Shown here piece after piece: positions 1 to 9,742 of a DNA stretch of 64,000 bases (the first letter of the stretch is position 1; each line of letters starts with the position of its first letter). Below the pieces are notes generated by a model, which was not told the origin of the DNA, made no database searches, and saw only the letters and a list, made by a program, of their open reading frames with translations. The position numbers were made by a program, and so were the translations under genes. Source of the DNA: Rutstroemia sp. NJR-2017a BVV2 (taxonomy: Eukaryota; Ascomycota; Leotiomycetes; Helotiales; Rutstroemiaceae); assembly GCA_002946415.1 (NCBI GenBank), contig NJPS01000061.1:593734-657733 (forward strand), written 5' to 3'.

Positions 1-1690
1 TGCATTACGCTCTGATGACACTGTGGATGCCAAAGCAGAGCGACTTGCTATTCAAATTCAAACAGCTGTGCATAGCACCCATCCCAGCAAGACTACATCT
101 AATCAGCAATTGCGCTCAATTGCGGCCAACTTGAAGCAAAATCAGGAACTTTGCAATGGCCTACTGACACAGTCATTATCGCCTCAGGCTCTAGCTGTTA
201 TGTCAACTGACGATATGGCTAGCACAGAACTCAAGCGTGAGACAGCTGAGATGAAGGCGCGTGCAGACAAGCAGTCAATCATGATCACAGATGATGGGCC
301 TCGTATAAGAAGGACACACAAAGGAGACGAGATTATCGAAGAAGACAACGTCACAATTCCTACTGACATGCCAATGTCAGCATCACGTCGACGAAGTATG
401 TTGGATCCGAATACGGATATGGGTGGAAGGTCCCGCGAGAATTCTCCTCAAAATGAGGTCGAACTACCTGAAAACATTGACGACTATCCTTCACATGATA
501 ACATCCGCACCCAGGCTACTCCCAAGACCCCCTTGAACATCGACACCAAACACCCAGCTCTCAGAAAGGGCTCAACTCAAGTTTCCGGCGACAACTTCGA
601 TATCAACAAGGTGTTTTCAAGCGTCCAATCGCCAACTGGCGTGCAACATGGAAGTGCCCAACATCTCCGAAGGTCTTCCAATGTCCCGCCTGCGAATGGA
701 CCAGGCGAGGACCCAGAACTGGACAAAATGCTCCAGGATGATGGTGCCGAATCACCTCCTTATTCGCCCGTGGAAGACAAGCCTGACCCCGATATTGTTT
801 GGAGAGGTACTGTGATCATGGACTCTGTAGCAAAATTCCCTGCATATGCGAAGCAGGTTGCTGGGCCTGATTTGAGTCGCAACCGTATGCAGATTCCTTG
901 GTCGGAACTTTTACAGAAAGATCTCAAAGTCGCCGGTAGAATAGACCAAGACAGAGCGAACGAGTATCTTTGTGGTCTCCGATACAGTCCGCCAACTGAT
1001 GTTGTTATTGTGAACATCACTGCAACCAATCAGTCGGCCGACTTCCTTGCTCTGTATAATTACTTCCACGACAAGAAGCGCTATGGTGTACTCACCAACA
1101 AAGGTCTCGGCAACGTGCGTGATACTTACCTGGTTCCAGTTCCTGCAGGGCCAGGAAATATCCCTGACTTTGTTGTCAACCTTGCAGAGCACAAGTTACC
1201 AGAAGATCGACCAGAGCCTTCAATCTTGGTGACACTGGTCGTCCGAAATGGCTGGGAAGCGCCGCAACGGACGCAACAGACCTTTGACGGTGCAGCCGAT
1301 GTACAAAGCCCCTTGACTGGGCATCCTCAGCGTCAAATGTCATTGGGTGGAGCTGGGCCAGCTATGTCTCCCATTGCTCCTCCAGGTTCTTTCCACTCCC
1401 CAGCTCCTGTTGTCGCTAACTCTGATGGGACTCAGCGTAGTCTTCAGCGACAAGAAGAACAACGACAAAAAGACCGATTGCAGTCGGAAGGAGAAGCTGT
1501 AGCGGTAAAGATCCTCGGTTCATACGCGAATGCGCCAACCATTTCGTTTCTTATGCCACAAGCACACAAAATGCGACCAGTTGAGTGGGAGACAATCAGG
1601 AGCATCTTAGAAAGAGATCCTAAAGCACAAGAAGACTTGCAGCATTTGAGCGAGGTGTTGAAGAAGCTTGAAGGTCCCGGAGACACATAG
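1..1690 (+). CDS. BYE1: BYE1-like transcription factor (TFIIS central + SPOC domains), 5' end outside window
   Basis: The reading frame is open from the window edge (codons start at base 2) to TAG at 1688, so the N-terminus is missing. The first ~90 residues resemble the end of a TFIIS central domain (LRSIAANLKQN, then LKRETAEMKARADKQS). A long polar linker follows, then a SPOC domain at about nt 795-1250 (WRGTVIMDSVAKFP, IPWSELLQKDL, ending SILVTLVVRN). This order matches fungal BYE1, which binds RNA polymerase II and histone H3K4me3 through an N-terminal PHD finger; that finger would lie to the left of the window. The C-terminus holds a Gln/Arg-rich stretch and a short conserved-looking tail. 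The family call rests on domain order; other PHD/TFIIS/SPOC proteins are possible. Confidence 0.8.
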   Translation, partial: ALRSDDTVDAKAERLAIQIQTAVHSTHPSKTTSNQQLRSIAANLKQNQELCNGLLTQSLSPQALAVMSTDDMASTELKRETAEMKARADKQSIMITDDGPRIRRTHKGDEIIEEDNVTIPTDMPMSASRRRSMLDPNTDMGGRSRENSPQNEVELPENIDDYPSHDNIRTQATPKTPLNIDTKHPALRKGSTQVSGDNFDINKVFSSVQSPTGVQHGSAQHLRRSSNVPPANGPGEDPELDKMLQDDGAESPPYSPVEDKPDPDIVWRGTVIMDSVAKFPAYAKQVAGPDLSRNRMQIPWSELLQKDLKVAGRIDQDRANEYLCGLRYSPPTDVVIVNITATNQSADFLALYNYFHDKKRYGVLTNKGLGNVRDTYLVPVPAGPGNIPDFVVNLAEHKLPEDRPEPSILVTLVVRNGWEAPQRTQQTFDGAADVQSPLTGHPQRQMSLGGAGPAMSPIAPPGSFHSPAPVVANSDGTQRSLQRQEEQRQKDRLQSEGEAVAVKILGSYANAPTISFLMPQAHKMRPVEWETIRSILERDPKAQEDLQHLSEVLKKLEGPGDT

Positions 1691-2274
1691 TCGAAGCTAT
1701 TAATGGGTTGGAGTGGACTTGGATGATCTGGGAAAATACTTGATGGCGTTCTAAGGGTGGAAGATTTAGGGACTTTGTAGACCTACTGTTGTTTTCAGTT
1801 CTTTACTTTCTTGGCTAAAATTACATGCTACACTGAATGTCATTTTGCCACTTCAATGTTGTAGCATGTATTAGCACAACAATATTACGATACCATTACC
1901 ATGAGTTTATCAATTTAGTCCAGATAGGGCACCTTTTCGTATGAGTAGGCTTTGAATTTCAACAACCGCCTTGTCCTTCCTACTCCACGACCTTTGCATG
2001 ATCTTTTCCTTCCCAGAGACTACGTGGAATAATGTTAATCCGATGACCGAGTATTAACCGCTGTTGCCTTCAATTGAAAATCCTCCATGTCAGATTGTTA
2101 GAATTACATTGTTTTGGCTATTACTATCAACAATTTTGGAAATTGCTTAATTTTACTCTCGCTCAAAGTTCGTGTTGTGAGCATCATTGTTTATTCACTT
2201 CTGGCACACAAAGCATACAATCGCTCATAAACCGCACTGAACGAACCCCTCCAACCCCACCTTCAACCGGCAAA
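1691..2274. other. Intergenic, 3' UTR of BYE1-like gene and 5' leader of RGG gene
   Basis: AT-rich spacer with no convincing ORF. The frame of the next gene is open upstream to 2074 but from a TTG; the first ATG is at 2275, so most of the right half is probably 5' UTR. Confidence 0.6.
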
Positions 2275-3378
2275 ATGGAATTCGCGCAATCGAGAGAAGA
2301 CGACGACCTTTTCGCCGATGACTTCGAGCCTGTCAGCGCACCGACTGTGGTTGAAGAGGCGCCAATAATAGCTCCTCAACATGAGCCTGTGGCAAAAGCT
2401 CCCCAAGTCAAAAGTGGCGCGCAGCGCAGTTCACCCCCTCGCGGAGAGTCCAACAACCACGAGCGGAGGAATAACAATCGGGATCGAGGCGGCGAAAAAA
2501 GGAGAGGTGGACGAGGCAGAGGAGGCGCTACAAGCAATGGTCTGAATTCGTCAAGATATGCTTCCCAAGAACCAGAGTCAGCTGTCGCTCAACCAGCTGA
2601 GGCAACTCCTTCCACCGAGCAAGCACCCACTGGTCCTTCCGAGACTGCTCCCCCACCTTCCGATGCACATCTCCAAACCAACAAACCGATACCATCTGTC
2701 CGCGGCGATCGATCCCTAACTGGAGGACCCTCCCATAAGAAACTCACGGAGGAAGAATTAACCGCTAAACTCGAACGGATGAAAATTATAAACGCGGAAA
2801 AGAGCAAATCGTTCCAAAAAAGCGAAGAAGATCGCGCCGGATACGCCGAGAAGGTAGAAGAGGAAAGGCGTAAACGCGCGGAAGAGATGGCGACACGAAG
2901 GGTCATGGAGGGCGAGCGGATGAAGAACCGAGAACGGAAACTAAAGGCTATGGGCGGGCGAGAATGGGATGAAGGGAAAGACGAAAAAGACTTTGAAGAC
3001 AAGAAGGGAAGGAGCTCGCAATATGTTAGAGGTGGACATGGAGGAGTTATCAGAGGAAGGGGAGGGCTGGCTGGTAGTCGGTACAGTGATGAGCCGGAGG
3101 AGAATGGATATTCTGGTGGATCTGATAATTACAGGGGAAGGGGATCAGGTAGAGGAAGAGGAGGAAGAGGGAGAGATAACAATGGCCGTGGTGGACGGGG
3201 TACCGCATCACCGAGACCGCAGACCGTTCCTGCACCGGAAGATTTCCCCTCATTGCCGACGCCATCTAAGTCGACGAACATCACCAAATCGGATCCCAAA
3301 TCGCCTTTGGCAGGGGCCGGAGACTGGGCCGATGAGATGTCTACTCCAGTAGAGGAGAAGAAGATTGAAGTTGAGTGA
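2275..3378 (+). CDS. RGG/glycine-rich probable RNA-binding protein, function unknown
   Basis: A 367-residue single-exon protein. The first ATG (2275, context CAAAATGG) is taken as the start. Layout: an acidic N-terminus (EDDDLFADDFEP), an Arg/Gly basic patch near residues 60-85 (GGRGRGGA), a proline/serine linker, then a charged helix at about residues 155-245 (KLTEEELTAKLERMKI onward), and a C-terminal RGG region (GRGSGRGRGGRGRD) ending with EDFPSLPTP. RGG boxes commonly bind RNA or act in condensates; that is general knowledge. I cannot name an ortholog. It may be a translation or mRNP factor, but the sequence does not settle this. Confidence 0.8.
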   Translation: MEFAQSREDDDLFADDFEPVSAPTVVEEAPIIAPQHEPVAKAPQVKSGAQRSSPPRGESNNHERRNNNRDRGGEKRRGGRGRGGATSNGLNSSRYASQEPESAVAQPAEATPSTEQAPTGPSETAPPPSDAHLQTNKPIPSVRGDRSLTGGPSHKKLTEEELTAKLERMKIINAEKSKSFQKSEEDRAGYAEKVEEERRKRAEEMATRRVMEGERMKNRERKLKAMGGREWDEGKDEKDFEDKKGRSSQYVRGGHGGVIRGRGGLAGSRYSDEPEENGYSGGSDNYRGRGSGRGRGGRGRDNNGRGGRGTASPRPQTVPAPEDFPSLPTPSKSTNITKSDPKSPLAGAGDWADEMSTPVEEKKIEVE

Positions 3379-4419
3379 TGTCTTGTGCCTTGAAGGATGG
3401 CCATGAAAATTGGTATTAGTTTGAGTTAAGGATGATGGGCGGAAAACCTGCAGCGTGGCGTTAAAAGATCTCTCTGTCTGCTCGTCTTTTCGGGGAAAAG
3501 ACCTTGCAGCGAGCGAATTCAAGATACCGTAGGGTTGTAGCTTTGTGTGATAATACAAGCAATGAATGATATGTTAGCCAGCATTCCCTCTTGCTTTTGC
3601 ATGAGCCATGGCCCACTTGCGGGTTTGGCTCGAGTGATCTGTATATGTTTCTGATGTGCTGTATACCACCTGTGGGGTATGTGATCTCGGGCAGCTCGGG
3701 GTTACGTTAGCGCTGCATACAAGCCCAGGGTTCTCCCAGGGGTGTTGATGATAAGCCTTAAAGCCTAGAACTAATCGAAGCTTTGGGTTCTTGTTCAGTA
3801 ATCTTAGGAGCTCCGTATCATGGGTCTAGTGCTGGAAACGTTATTTTGACTTGGTTCGTTGGTGTACGGTATGAAAGTTGTAAAGTTCACAGAACCGTGG
3901 ATAGATAGATTGGCATTTGTCTAATTGTCTAATTGACTGTGTGTATACACTCATAAATCTATCTACTACGAAGTACTTCGTCGACCATAGTCATTGGTAA
4001 TTAGCATAATAGTCAACGTTTTCCCATCCCCTGTGAGGTTGAGTACCGGTAGACTTGACTGAGTAATCCGTAGACCGAAAACCTTAAACCCCCTGAAGGA
4101 CACCGATTGAATATCGGAAAGAGATCATTTGCCTTACTGGTGATAGCGCTGATGCACTAAAAACATCCTAATCCTCTGTAATCGTCGTGCAGCACGCTTG
4201 TGGCACAGCTAAAATAAAGCTCGAAAACACTAAATCCTACTAGGTTCTAACGCATATGCATCTAGCTGGGCGTAAACAGAATAGATAAGATGGGGCACGC
4301 CATTTTTCGACGTCAACTTGCGATGGATCGTTGCTCGATTTTCTCTATTTGTTCTATTCCGGAATCCGAGGGGATGACTTGAAGGATCGAGACATTAACC
4401 AGAAAGACAATCACTCACA
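3379..4419. other. Intergenic spacer with a perfect 14-bp palindrome
   Basis: No gene seen. It holds a perfect palindrome ACGAAGTACTTCGT at 3968-3981, and an imperfect inverted pair (GATAGATAGATT near 3901 and AATCTATCTA near 3956). The right end should contain the promoter of the DUF2985 gene. Confidence 0.5.
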
Positions 4420-5556
4420 ATGTCCCAAGATGAACCCCTGACAATCGGGCGCCGCATCCGCTCCTCCTCGATCTCCATGGTCGATGCAGCCCTCAACTTC
4501 AACCCCCAACCTGGGATGTGGGCTGCGACAGGCACCGCCATAGCCTACGCTCCCACTCTCAACGAACTGCGTGAGCCCATCGGCGGCGGTGCAAATATCG
4601 AGTTCACACCCCACGGACACAGTGCGCGAACTGTCACTACCGATGTGAACGGCGAACCCTTCCTCGCAAAGACCCTCTCCAAGACGAAAACCCGCCGCAT
4701 GAGCACTGCTACCGCTACAATCCTCAACACCATCGCCGACAAACCAGAAACAGGAGGAGCAGGAGGAATAAAAGCCTCCGCAACAGCAACAACCGAAGCC
4801 GAAAAGCCCACCCTCGCCGAACTCACCGAAGTCCCCGAAGAAGAAAAACACGGCTGGGGCCCCGCCACGCAACACGCCCTGCAAGCCTTCTGGAAATTCG
4901 TCCTCACCCCCACCGGCTTCCTCATGACCATCTACGGTCTCAACATCGTCGCCTGGGGCGCCATGCTCTTCTTCCTGCTCCTGGACGCCGCCCCCGCCAT
5001 GGACCACCCCAGCAAAGACTCCAACGACTCGCCGCGCAAAAAATGGCTCGAGATCGACTCCCAGATCCTCAACACCCTATTCTGCGTCACCGGCTTCGGG
5101 CTCGCGCCCTGGCGCTTCCGGGACTTGTATTTTCTCCTGGAAGTGCGCTTTTGCAAGAATAGGAAAGCGATGAAGCGTCTTGCGGAGCAGAATAAATCGT
5201 GGTTTCGCCCGGGGCATTGGTATACGGATGGGGTGGAGAGGGAGAATGAGGAGAAGGGGTTGCCGGTTAAGAGTACGTTTACCGGGGAAGTGGCGCCGCC
5301 GACGGGGCTGTGGAAGTTGTCGTTTGTGGTGTGGATGATGGTGCTGAATACGCTGTTTCAGGGGGCGTTGGCGGGGTTTATGTGGGGGTATAATAGGATT
5401 GATCGGCCGAGTTGGGCGACGGGGGCGTTTATTGGGTTGGGGTGTGCGGTGAGTGCGGCGGCGGGGGGGTTGATGTGGTGGGAGGGGAGGAAGGTTAAGA
5501 GGATTGAGGGACCAGTGGTGAAGGTTTTGGAGAAAGAGGTGGTGGAGGAGGCGTGA
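4420..5556 (+). CDS. DUF2985-type multi-pass membrane protein
   Basis: 378 aa, single exon, start ATG in context CACAATGTC. About 155 polar N-terminal residues precede four hydrophobic segments: around 170-195 (LMTIYGLNIVAWGAMLFFLL), 215-245 (LNTLFCVTGFGLAPWRFRD), 290-318 (LSFVVWMMVLNTLFQGAL) and 330-352. The LNTLFCVTGFGLAPWR-RD-Y block and the FRPGHWY motif are what I recognise as the fungal DUF2985 family, whose biochemical role is unknown. The coding sequence is odd in composition: codons end mostly in C in the first ~235 codons and mostly in G or T in the rest. A long antisense ORF (4411-5007) is a by-product of this. Confidence 0.8.
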   Translation: MSQDEPLTIGRRIRSSSISMVDAALNFNPQPGMWAATGTAIAYAPTLNELREPIGGGANIEFTPHGHSARTVTTDVNGEPFLAKTLSKTKTRRMSTATATILNTIADKPETGGAGGIKASATATTEAEKPTLAELTEVPEEEKHGWGPATQHALQAFWKFVLTPTGFLMTIYGLNIVAWGAMLFFLLLDAAPAMDHPSKDSNDSPRKKWLEIDSQILNTLFCVTGFGLAPWRFRDLYFLLEVRFCKNRKAMKRLAEQNKSWFRPGHWYTDGVERENEEKGLPVKSTFTGEVAPPTGLWKLSFVVWMMVLNTLFQGALAGFMWGYNRIDRPSWATGAFIGLGCAVSAAAGGLMWWEGRKVKRIEGPVVKVLEKEVVEEA

Positions 5557-6086
5557 GGGGGTGGGTGGAGAATTGAAAGTAAATGAGGAAAGGGTGATGG
5601 ATAGGGTGTATGTAGGTTTAGTTTAGGCGATATATAATGATTAAATATTGGTTCGTCTACTCCCTGGCTAGGGAAGTATTCTACCCTTGAACATGCTCTG
5701 TGTACTTTCGAATGCAGTTCATGATCATGGTCGAACGAGTTCTGAGAGTAGGTATCTCTAGGAGATCTTGGTGGCCAAATTAGTCTTTGTCCAATGATGA
5801 GGATGTTCAGGTGTTGGGAAATCGGCTGATAACCACGGTTCCAGGTGCTCAGTACTGTGCCAGGGCGCATTAAGGGGTAATCGAATCTTTGCTTTTAGTC
5901 AATTGCACGCATCATCACTACGGCCAGTTCATTTCAAGGAGTCGGAGTTTGCAAAATCAATTGCTTTTTTATTTTATACTTAGATGTTAGTAAGAAGTAA
6001 GAGAGAGCCAAGCTGTTTTTTTTCTTTTTCTATTTTCCACCTTCAACTGGATGAGATATCTGGGATATTAATAGCTCGAGCCTCGA
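5557..6086. other. Convergent intergenic region
   Basis: Lies between two convergent 3' ends. No gene, RNA or repeat recognised; expected to contain 3' UTRs and poly(A) signals of both neighbours. Confidence 0.5.
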
Positions 6087-7457
6087 TCAGTATCTGTATT
6101 TGGGTGGTTTTTGTTGCGGCGGAACAACCTGGGGCTCAGGCCAGTACGCCTCGTCCAACTCAGGAAAGAACTCTTCCCATGTGAGTGGCAAACATGTAAG
6201 ATTGAAACCTCTTTTTCTCCAGTAACGGAGCGCGTCATTACTTGACTTTATGCCAAGGCGAGCTTCATCCTCCGGATTTATATCCGGGCGTTTTTTGTGT
6301 GTGGTTCCAAGTAGCGAAGTCTTCAACTTGTGAGCTATGCTGTCCTTTTCAGGTTCGCGTGGTAGTTCCATGGGCACATACTCGGCGGCGTTGTAGAAGT
6401 CTATGATCTCCTTGTCTGTCAGATTCTTGCGTTGCCGATCAACTAGAAATGCGATGTCGTAAGCTGCTTTCTCCTTCAGTGCACAGATGGAATACCATGG
6501 AAAGCATACCTTGTACTTCTTGTTCAGGGTCCAATGAGCGGTGGGAAAGTTTGCGGCAATCTCATATGCTCGAAGACAAGTGATAGTTGGGGTGGGGGTT
6601 CCCCGTCCATTGCTTCGTGCTATAGAGGATGCATATTTGTCTCCGGCTTCAAATAGATCACGCTGCCCAAAAGGTTCATGGTCTGGCGCCGTCCAATCAA
6701 TTCGAGAAAGTGGCATTTCCAACTGAGCGATATCCCGCAAGCCGTAAAATCGCAACAGCTCTTTTTTGTCGATGTATGTCCCTAGAGTACCCCGATGTTG
6801 TCTTTGTATGATTGTGAAATCATCTTTCGCCTTGTCGTAGACGTCTCCGCCATATCGAGCAACCCAGTGTCGAAAGCGGTTCTTGTATTTTTCGCGCATT
6901 GGCTTTTCTCCCGATCTCGGGTTTGTTGGCTCGACTTGGAGACCAGCTGGACCTTTATAAAGAACGTCAAGCTCAAGATATTTTGTAACTTCGCCAAAGG
7001 CGCGGTGTACAGTTGTTGAAACTGTACAAGGAGCCTCATATGCTCCCATAACTTCCTTGTTATCAGTAAGCATGGGCACCGAATATTTGTCATCTAACGA
7101 TAATGCATCGTTATATATTGTGTCAAGCGCCAATTGCAGCAACTGTGTGCTTCTTACGCTGCTCATGTTGTCCAGGGTGACTGGGAAGAGGATTTCTATT
7201 TCAAGACTATCAGCATACTTATCAGGTCTTCCCTGGACGTAGATTATGTAGTAGTGATTATTCAAGATGATTGTCCCAGTTCCGTCCCTTCGGAGCTTGA
7301 CCTCGGTGCTGAGAATCACATCCCTTGATGTGCTTCCACCGCTTGATTTTGGCTCGCCTACTACACACTTCATGGCATCCGTTGGTCGTGATGCCGGACA
7401 GTCTCCGAGCGGAAGCACAAATGGTGGTTCAGCAAAATCAGTTTTGTTTGCAGACAT
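6087..7457 (-). CDS. Hypothetical protein, 456 aa, no recognised domain
   Basis: Uninterrupted 456-codon frame with an ATG start at 7457 and a TATA-like box about 80 bp upstream. No signal peptide and no membrane segment. Residues ~50-75 (GTGTIILNNHYYIIYVQGRP) look like beta strands; the middle (~165-200) is basic and aromatic; the C-terminal third has a WRKRGFNLTCLPLTWEEFFP block and ends in a proline-rich tail. I do not recognise the family. The length, stable composition and promoter-like signal argue that it is a real gene, possibly lineage-restricted. Confidence 0.65.
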   Translation of the reverse strand: MSANKTDFAEPPFVLPLGDCPASRPTDAMKCVVGEPKSSGGSTSRDVILSTEVKLRRDGTGTIILNNHYYIIYVQGRPDKYADSLEIEILFPVTLDNMSSVRSTQLLQLALDTIYNDALSLDDKYSVPMLTDNKEVMGAYEAPCTVSTTVHRAFGEVTKYLELDVLYKGPAGLQVEPTNPRSGEKPMREKYKNRFRHWVARYGGDVYDKAKDDFTIIQRQHRGTLGTYIDKKELLRFYGLRDIAQLEMPLSRIDWTAPDHEPFGQRDLFEAGDKYASSIARSNGRGTPTPTITCLRAYEIAANFPTAHWTLNKKYKVCFPWYSICALKEKAAYDIAFLVDRQRKNLTDKEIIDFYNAAEYVPMELPREPEKDSIAHKLKTSLLGTTHKKRPDINPEDEARLGIKSSNDALRYWRKRGFNLTCLPLTWEEFFPELDEAYWPEPQVVPPQQKPPKYRY

Positions 7458-8019
7458 TTTTGCTTCCTGTGAGTTCCGTATCAGACGATATTTCTGAGTG
7501 TGGAATGGAAATTACCCCATGGTCATGGAGTGGTGTTTTTATACACACTTCTTCGAATTGTTCACACCAATAACTGTACTTTCATGATGCTGTTCAGCCA
7601 TTCTGAATTCTTCATTGGCGGAGTTGGATCATTGTTTGATAAATTGTCGTCTCTTTGTTTCGGCTGCACCTCTTGCACAGACATGATATTATTTGTGGCT
7701 TTTTCATGCATACTAAGTAATCATAGGGGTTATATCGAGTACTTGGGTTTTTGAAAGAGCTAGTTAAGTTGAAAGCATTTGATCTTAACGAGATTAATGA
7801 ACCTAACCCTCCTAGTCCGTCCAGACGATCAGAGAGAAATCATTCTAAGAACTTAAGAAGTAGAAAGTTCCTTGTTCATTATTCCAGAGCCTGCACTTGC
7901 CATTTTATGCGAGCTAATCTGCTCCTCCGCTTGGCTAGTTCTCTTGACTAGCTGAATAAACTGCGCTGGAAATCAAATGGTGCACTGAGTACATCCTCTG
8001 GTCCCTCAAGATCCGGTTT
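7458..8019. other. Intergenic region between two minus-strand genes
   Basis: Contains the promoter of the 456-aa gene on its left and the 3' UTR of the 400-aa gene on its right. The small plus-strand ORFs here show no coding character. Confidence 0.5.
7536..7543 (-). promoter_or_regulatory. TATA-like box of the 456-aa gene
   Basis: TATAAAAA on the minus strand about 80 bp before the ATG at 7457, a normal fungal spacing. Inferred from sequence only. Confidence 0.4.
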
Positions 8020-9222
8020 CTACGCATTCGCAGGCCCCCACAACTTCGCGACAACCTCTTCTCGTAATCTCATCCCCGGCCCGGTGTATTCATGTACGTC
8101 AATCACGCCTTTACTCTGACGATGACACCACAAAGCCGCCTTCTTCCCCTTCATTCCATCCACGACAGTTCTAATACGAGCGATAAGTCCGACTACCGAT
8201 CTCAGGATCCTCTGGTTTTTTTCATCTCTCTCCCATAATTGCATATCGTGCGTCAGATCGAGTTTGTGAATGTTGTCTTCATTCAAGACACCATTGAGAC
8301 CGACACGTGCGCCGATGAGGTTCTTTGTTTGCGAGAAGTAGGCTTGCTGCATCCATTCTTGTTTATTCCTACTCGTTTCCTTTCCTGTTTTGACCTCGAG
8401 AATGGAGTCTGGCGGTACGACTGACCCTTTCGAGATGATTTTGATGCCGAGGACTTTGTGTATGGCCACTGGTGCAGTATCGAGTTTGAGGTTCTGAATA
8501 GCCACGTTGAGATCGTTTCCCTGCTCCTCATTTCCAAGCCCCTCATTTCCAAGATATCCATCAACTTCAAACCTAACCATCCATTTCATTCCTCCAATCT
8601 CATACGCCGCAATCTGATGATGCCCTGTGCTACCCTCAACAGGCTTTTCATATTCCAGAAAATTCTTCTCAAATTCGTGTCCGTAACCCGCCAATTTGTC
8701 TCCTTTGCAGACAAACGTGTTCCGCTCCTCCCGTCTTGTGAATACCATCGTGTTCTCCACAATCTCAACATCAATTCGAAACCCCTGCCTAACTTGCCCA
8801 CTGGCAAAGTAGGATAACTTTCTGAGATTGCTGCGGTCGGTGATTAGATCAACATTGCGCATGTCGCAGGCGTCGCGGAGACTTTGGTCTGGATACATAA
8901 CATGTAAAGCTGAGAAAATAGGAGCCATGGGATTAGAGGAGCGAGAGCCATTCTGATTGATGAATACCTGACCTTTGTCATTCTTGAGTGTTGTGGGTAG
9001 GGAAGGAGGGGACCATTTGGGCGGGCGACCTGGAACAAGAATGGTGGGAACTTGCTCGTCGGTCCAGTTGTATGATGCGATTTGCTGGTAGTTTGTGAGG
9101 CATATTTTGCTTGCGGTTTCGTCATTGTTGATGGAAGAGAGTGGGATAGTATAAAGTGCCGTCGTGCCAGAGTTCTTCTTGAAGTTCCGGTTGTAGGAAG
9201 TTAATGCTGAGACGAGAGGCAT
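8020..9222 (-). CDS. Putative DXO/Rai1-like (PD-(D/E)XK fold) protein, 400 aa
   Basis: Single exon, ATG at 9222. The conserved-looking core is, in order: NLRKLSYF (~134-141), GYGHEFEKNF (~180), GGMKWMVRFEVDGYLG (~210-225), SILEVKTGKE (~275) and a following EWMQQAYF...LIGARVGLNGVL block. E-x-D followed about 50 residues later by E-x-K, with a preceding GY-FE and a following W-Q-helix, is the order of catalytic motifs in the DXO/Rai1 decapping nucleases. Similar fungal proteins are often labelled geranylgeranyl pyrophosphate synthetase in databases, which this sequence does not support (no DDxxD pair). The nuclease assignment is my inference. No signal peptide or membrane segment is seen. Confidence 0.65.
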   Translation of the reverse strand: MPLVSALTSYNRNFKKNSGTTALYTIPLSSINNDETASKICLTNYQQIASYNWTDEQVPTILVPGRPPKWSPPSLPTTLKNDKGQVFINQNGSRSSNPMAPIFSALHVMYPDQSLRDACDMRNVDLITDRSNLRKLSYFASGQVRQGFRIDVEIVENTMVFTRREERNTFVCKGDKLAGYGHEFEKNFLEYEKPVEGSTGHHQIAAYEIGGMKWMVRFEVDGYLGNEGLGNEEQGNDLNVAIQNLKLDTAPVAIHKVLGIKIISKGSVVPPDSILEVKTGKETSRNKQEWMQQAYFSQTKNLIGARVGLNGVLNEDNIHKLDLTHDMQLWERDEKNQRILRSVVGLIARIRTVVDGMKGKKAALWCHRQSKGVIDVHEYTGPGMRLREEVVAKLWGPANA

Positions 9223-9742
9223 GATGAGTGTATATATCCGGATAAATACTTTGAGTCTGGTGAAATACTATGTATTGTCCAAACGATCAGTGACACGAAT
9301 CTTCTCATACGATCTTGTGAAAACTTGCATCGACTACGACAAATCGACCCTACGCAGGAGTTGATTTAGTGCGACCGAAGACAAAATGATATCTTTTTAA
9401 TAATTGTTCTTGTCCACCGGCAAGCTGGCTCTGTCACCGATCGTAATATTTGGCGTGGAAATATTTTGTGACTCAGGAATATGGTGAGTAACGAACACTA
9501 CGGAAATGTAGCGAAAGCAAACAGTTAAACGGGAACAGGCATCCTCGGTTGGAGAAGCGATTGGGCGACATGGAAAAAGAGGATCACAATAGTGAATGCA
9601 AAGCACAAAGAGTAGATAAATTCGTATGATAAACGTAGTAAAAATTCCCTAAAGGATGTAAGATAGAGAAATATCTATGAGGCGCAACAAATCTACCAAA
9701 CGCCTAGCTCTTATATATCAGTATTCGCCTACATAACATCAA
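9223..9742. other. Intergenic region between minus-strand genes
   Basis: Promoter side of the DXO-like gene and 3' UTR of the monooxygenase. No further gene or repeat seen. Confidence 0.45.

Noticed and set aside
2589..3002. 137-codon antisense ORF under the RGG gene
   Set aside because: Ser/Arg-rich shadow of the charged sense frame.
4411..5007. 198-codon antisense ORF under the DUF2985 gene
   Set aside because: Low-complexity Gly/Glu-rich product explained by C-ending codons on the sense strand; the sense protein has a recognisable family.
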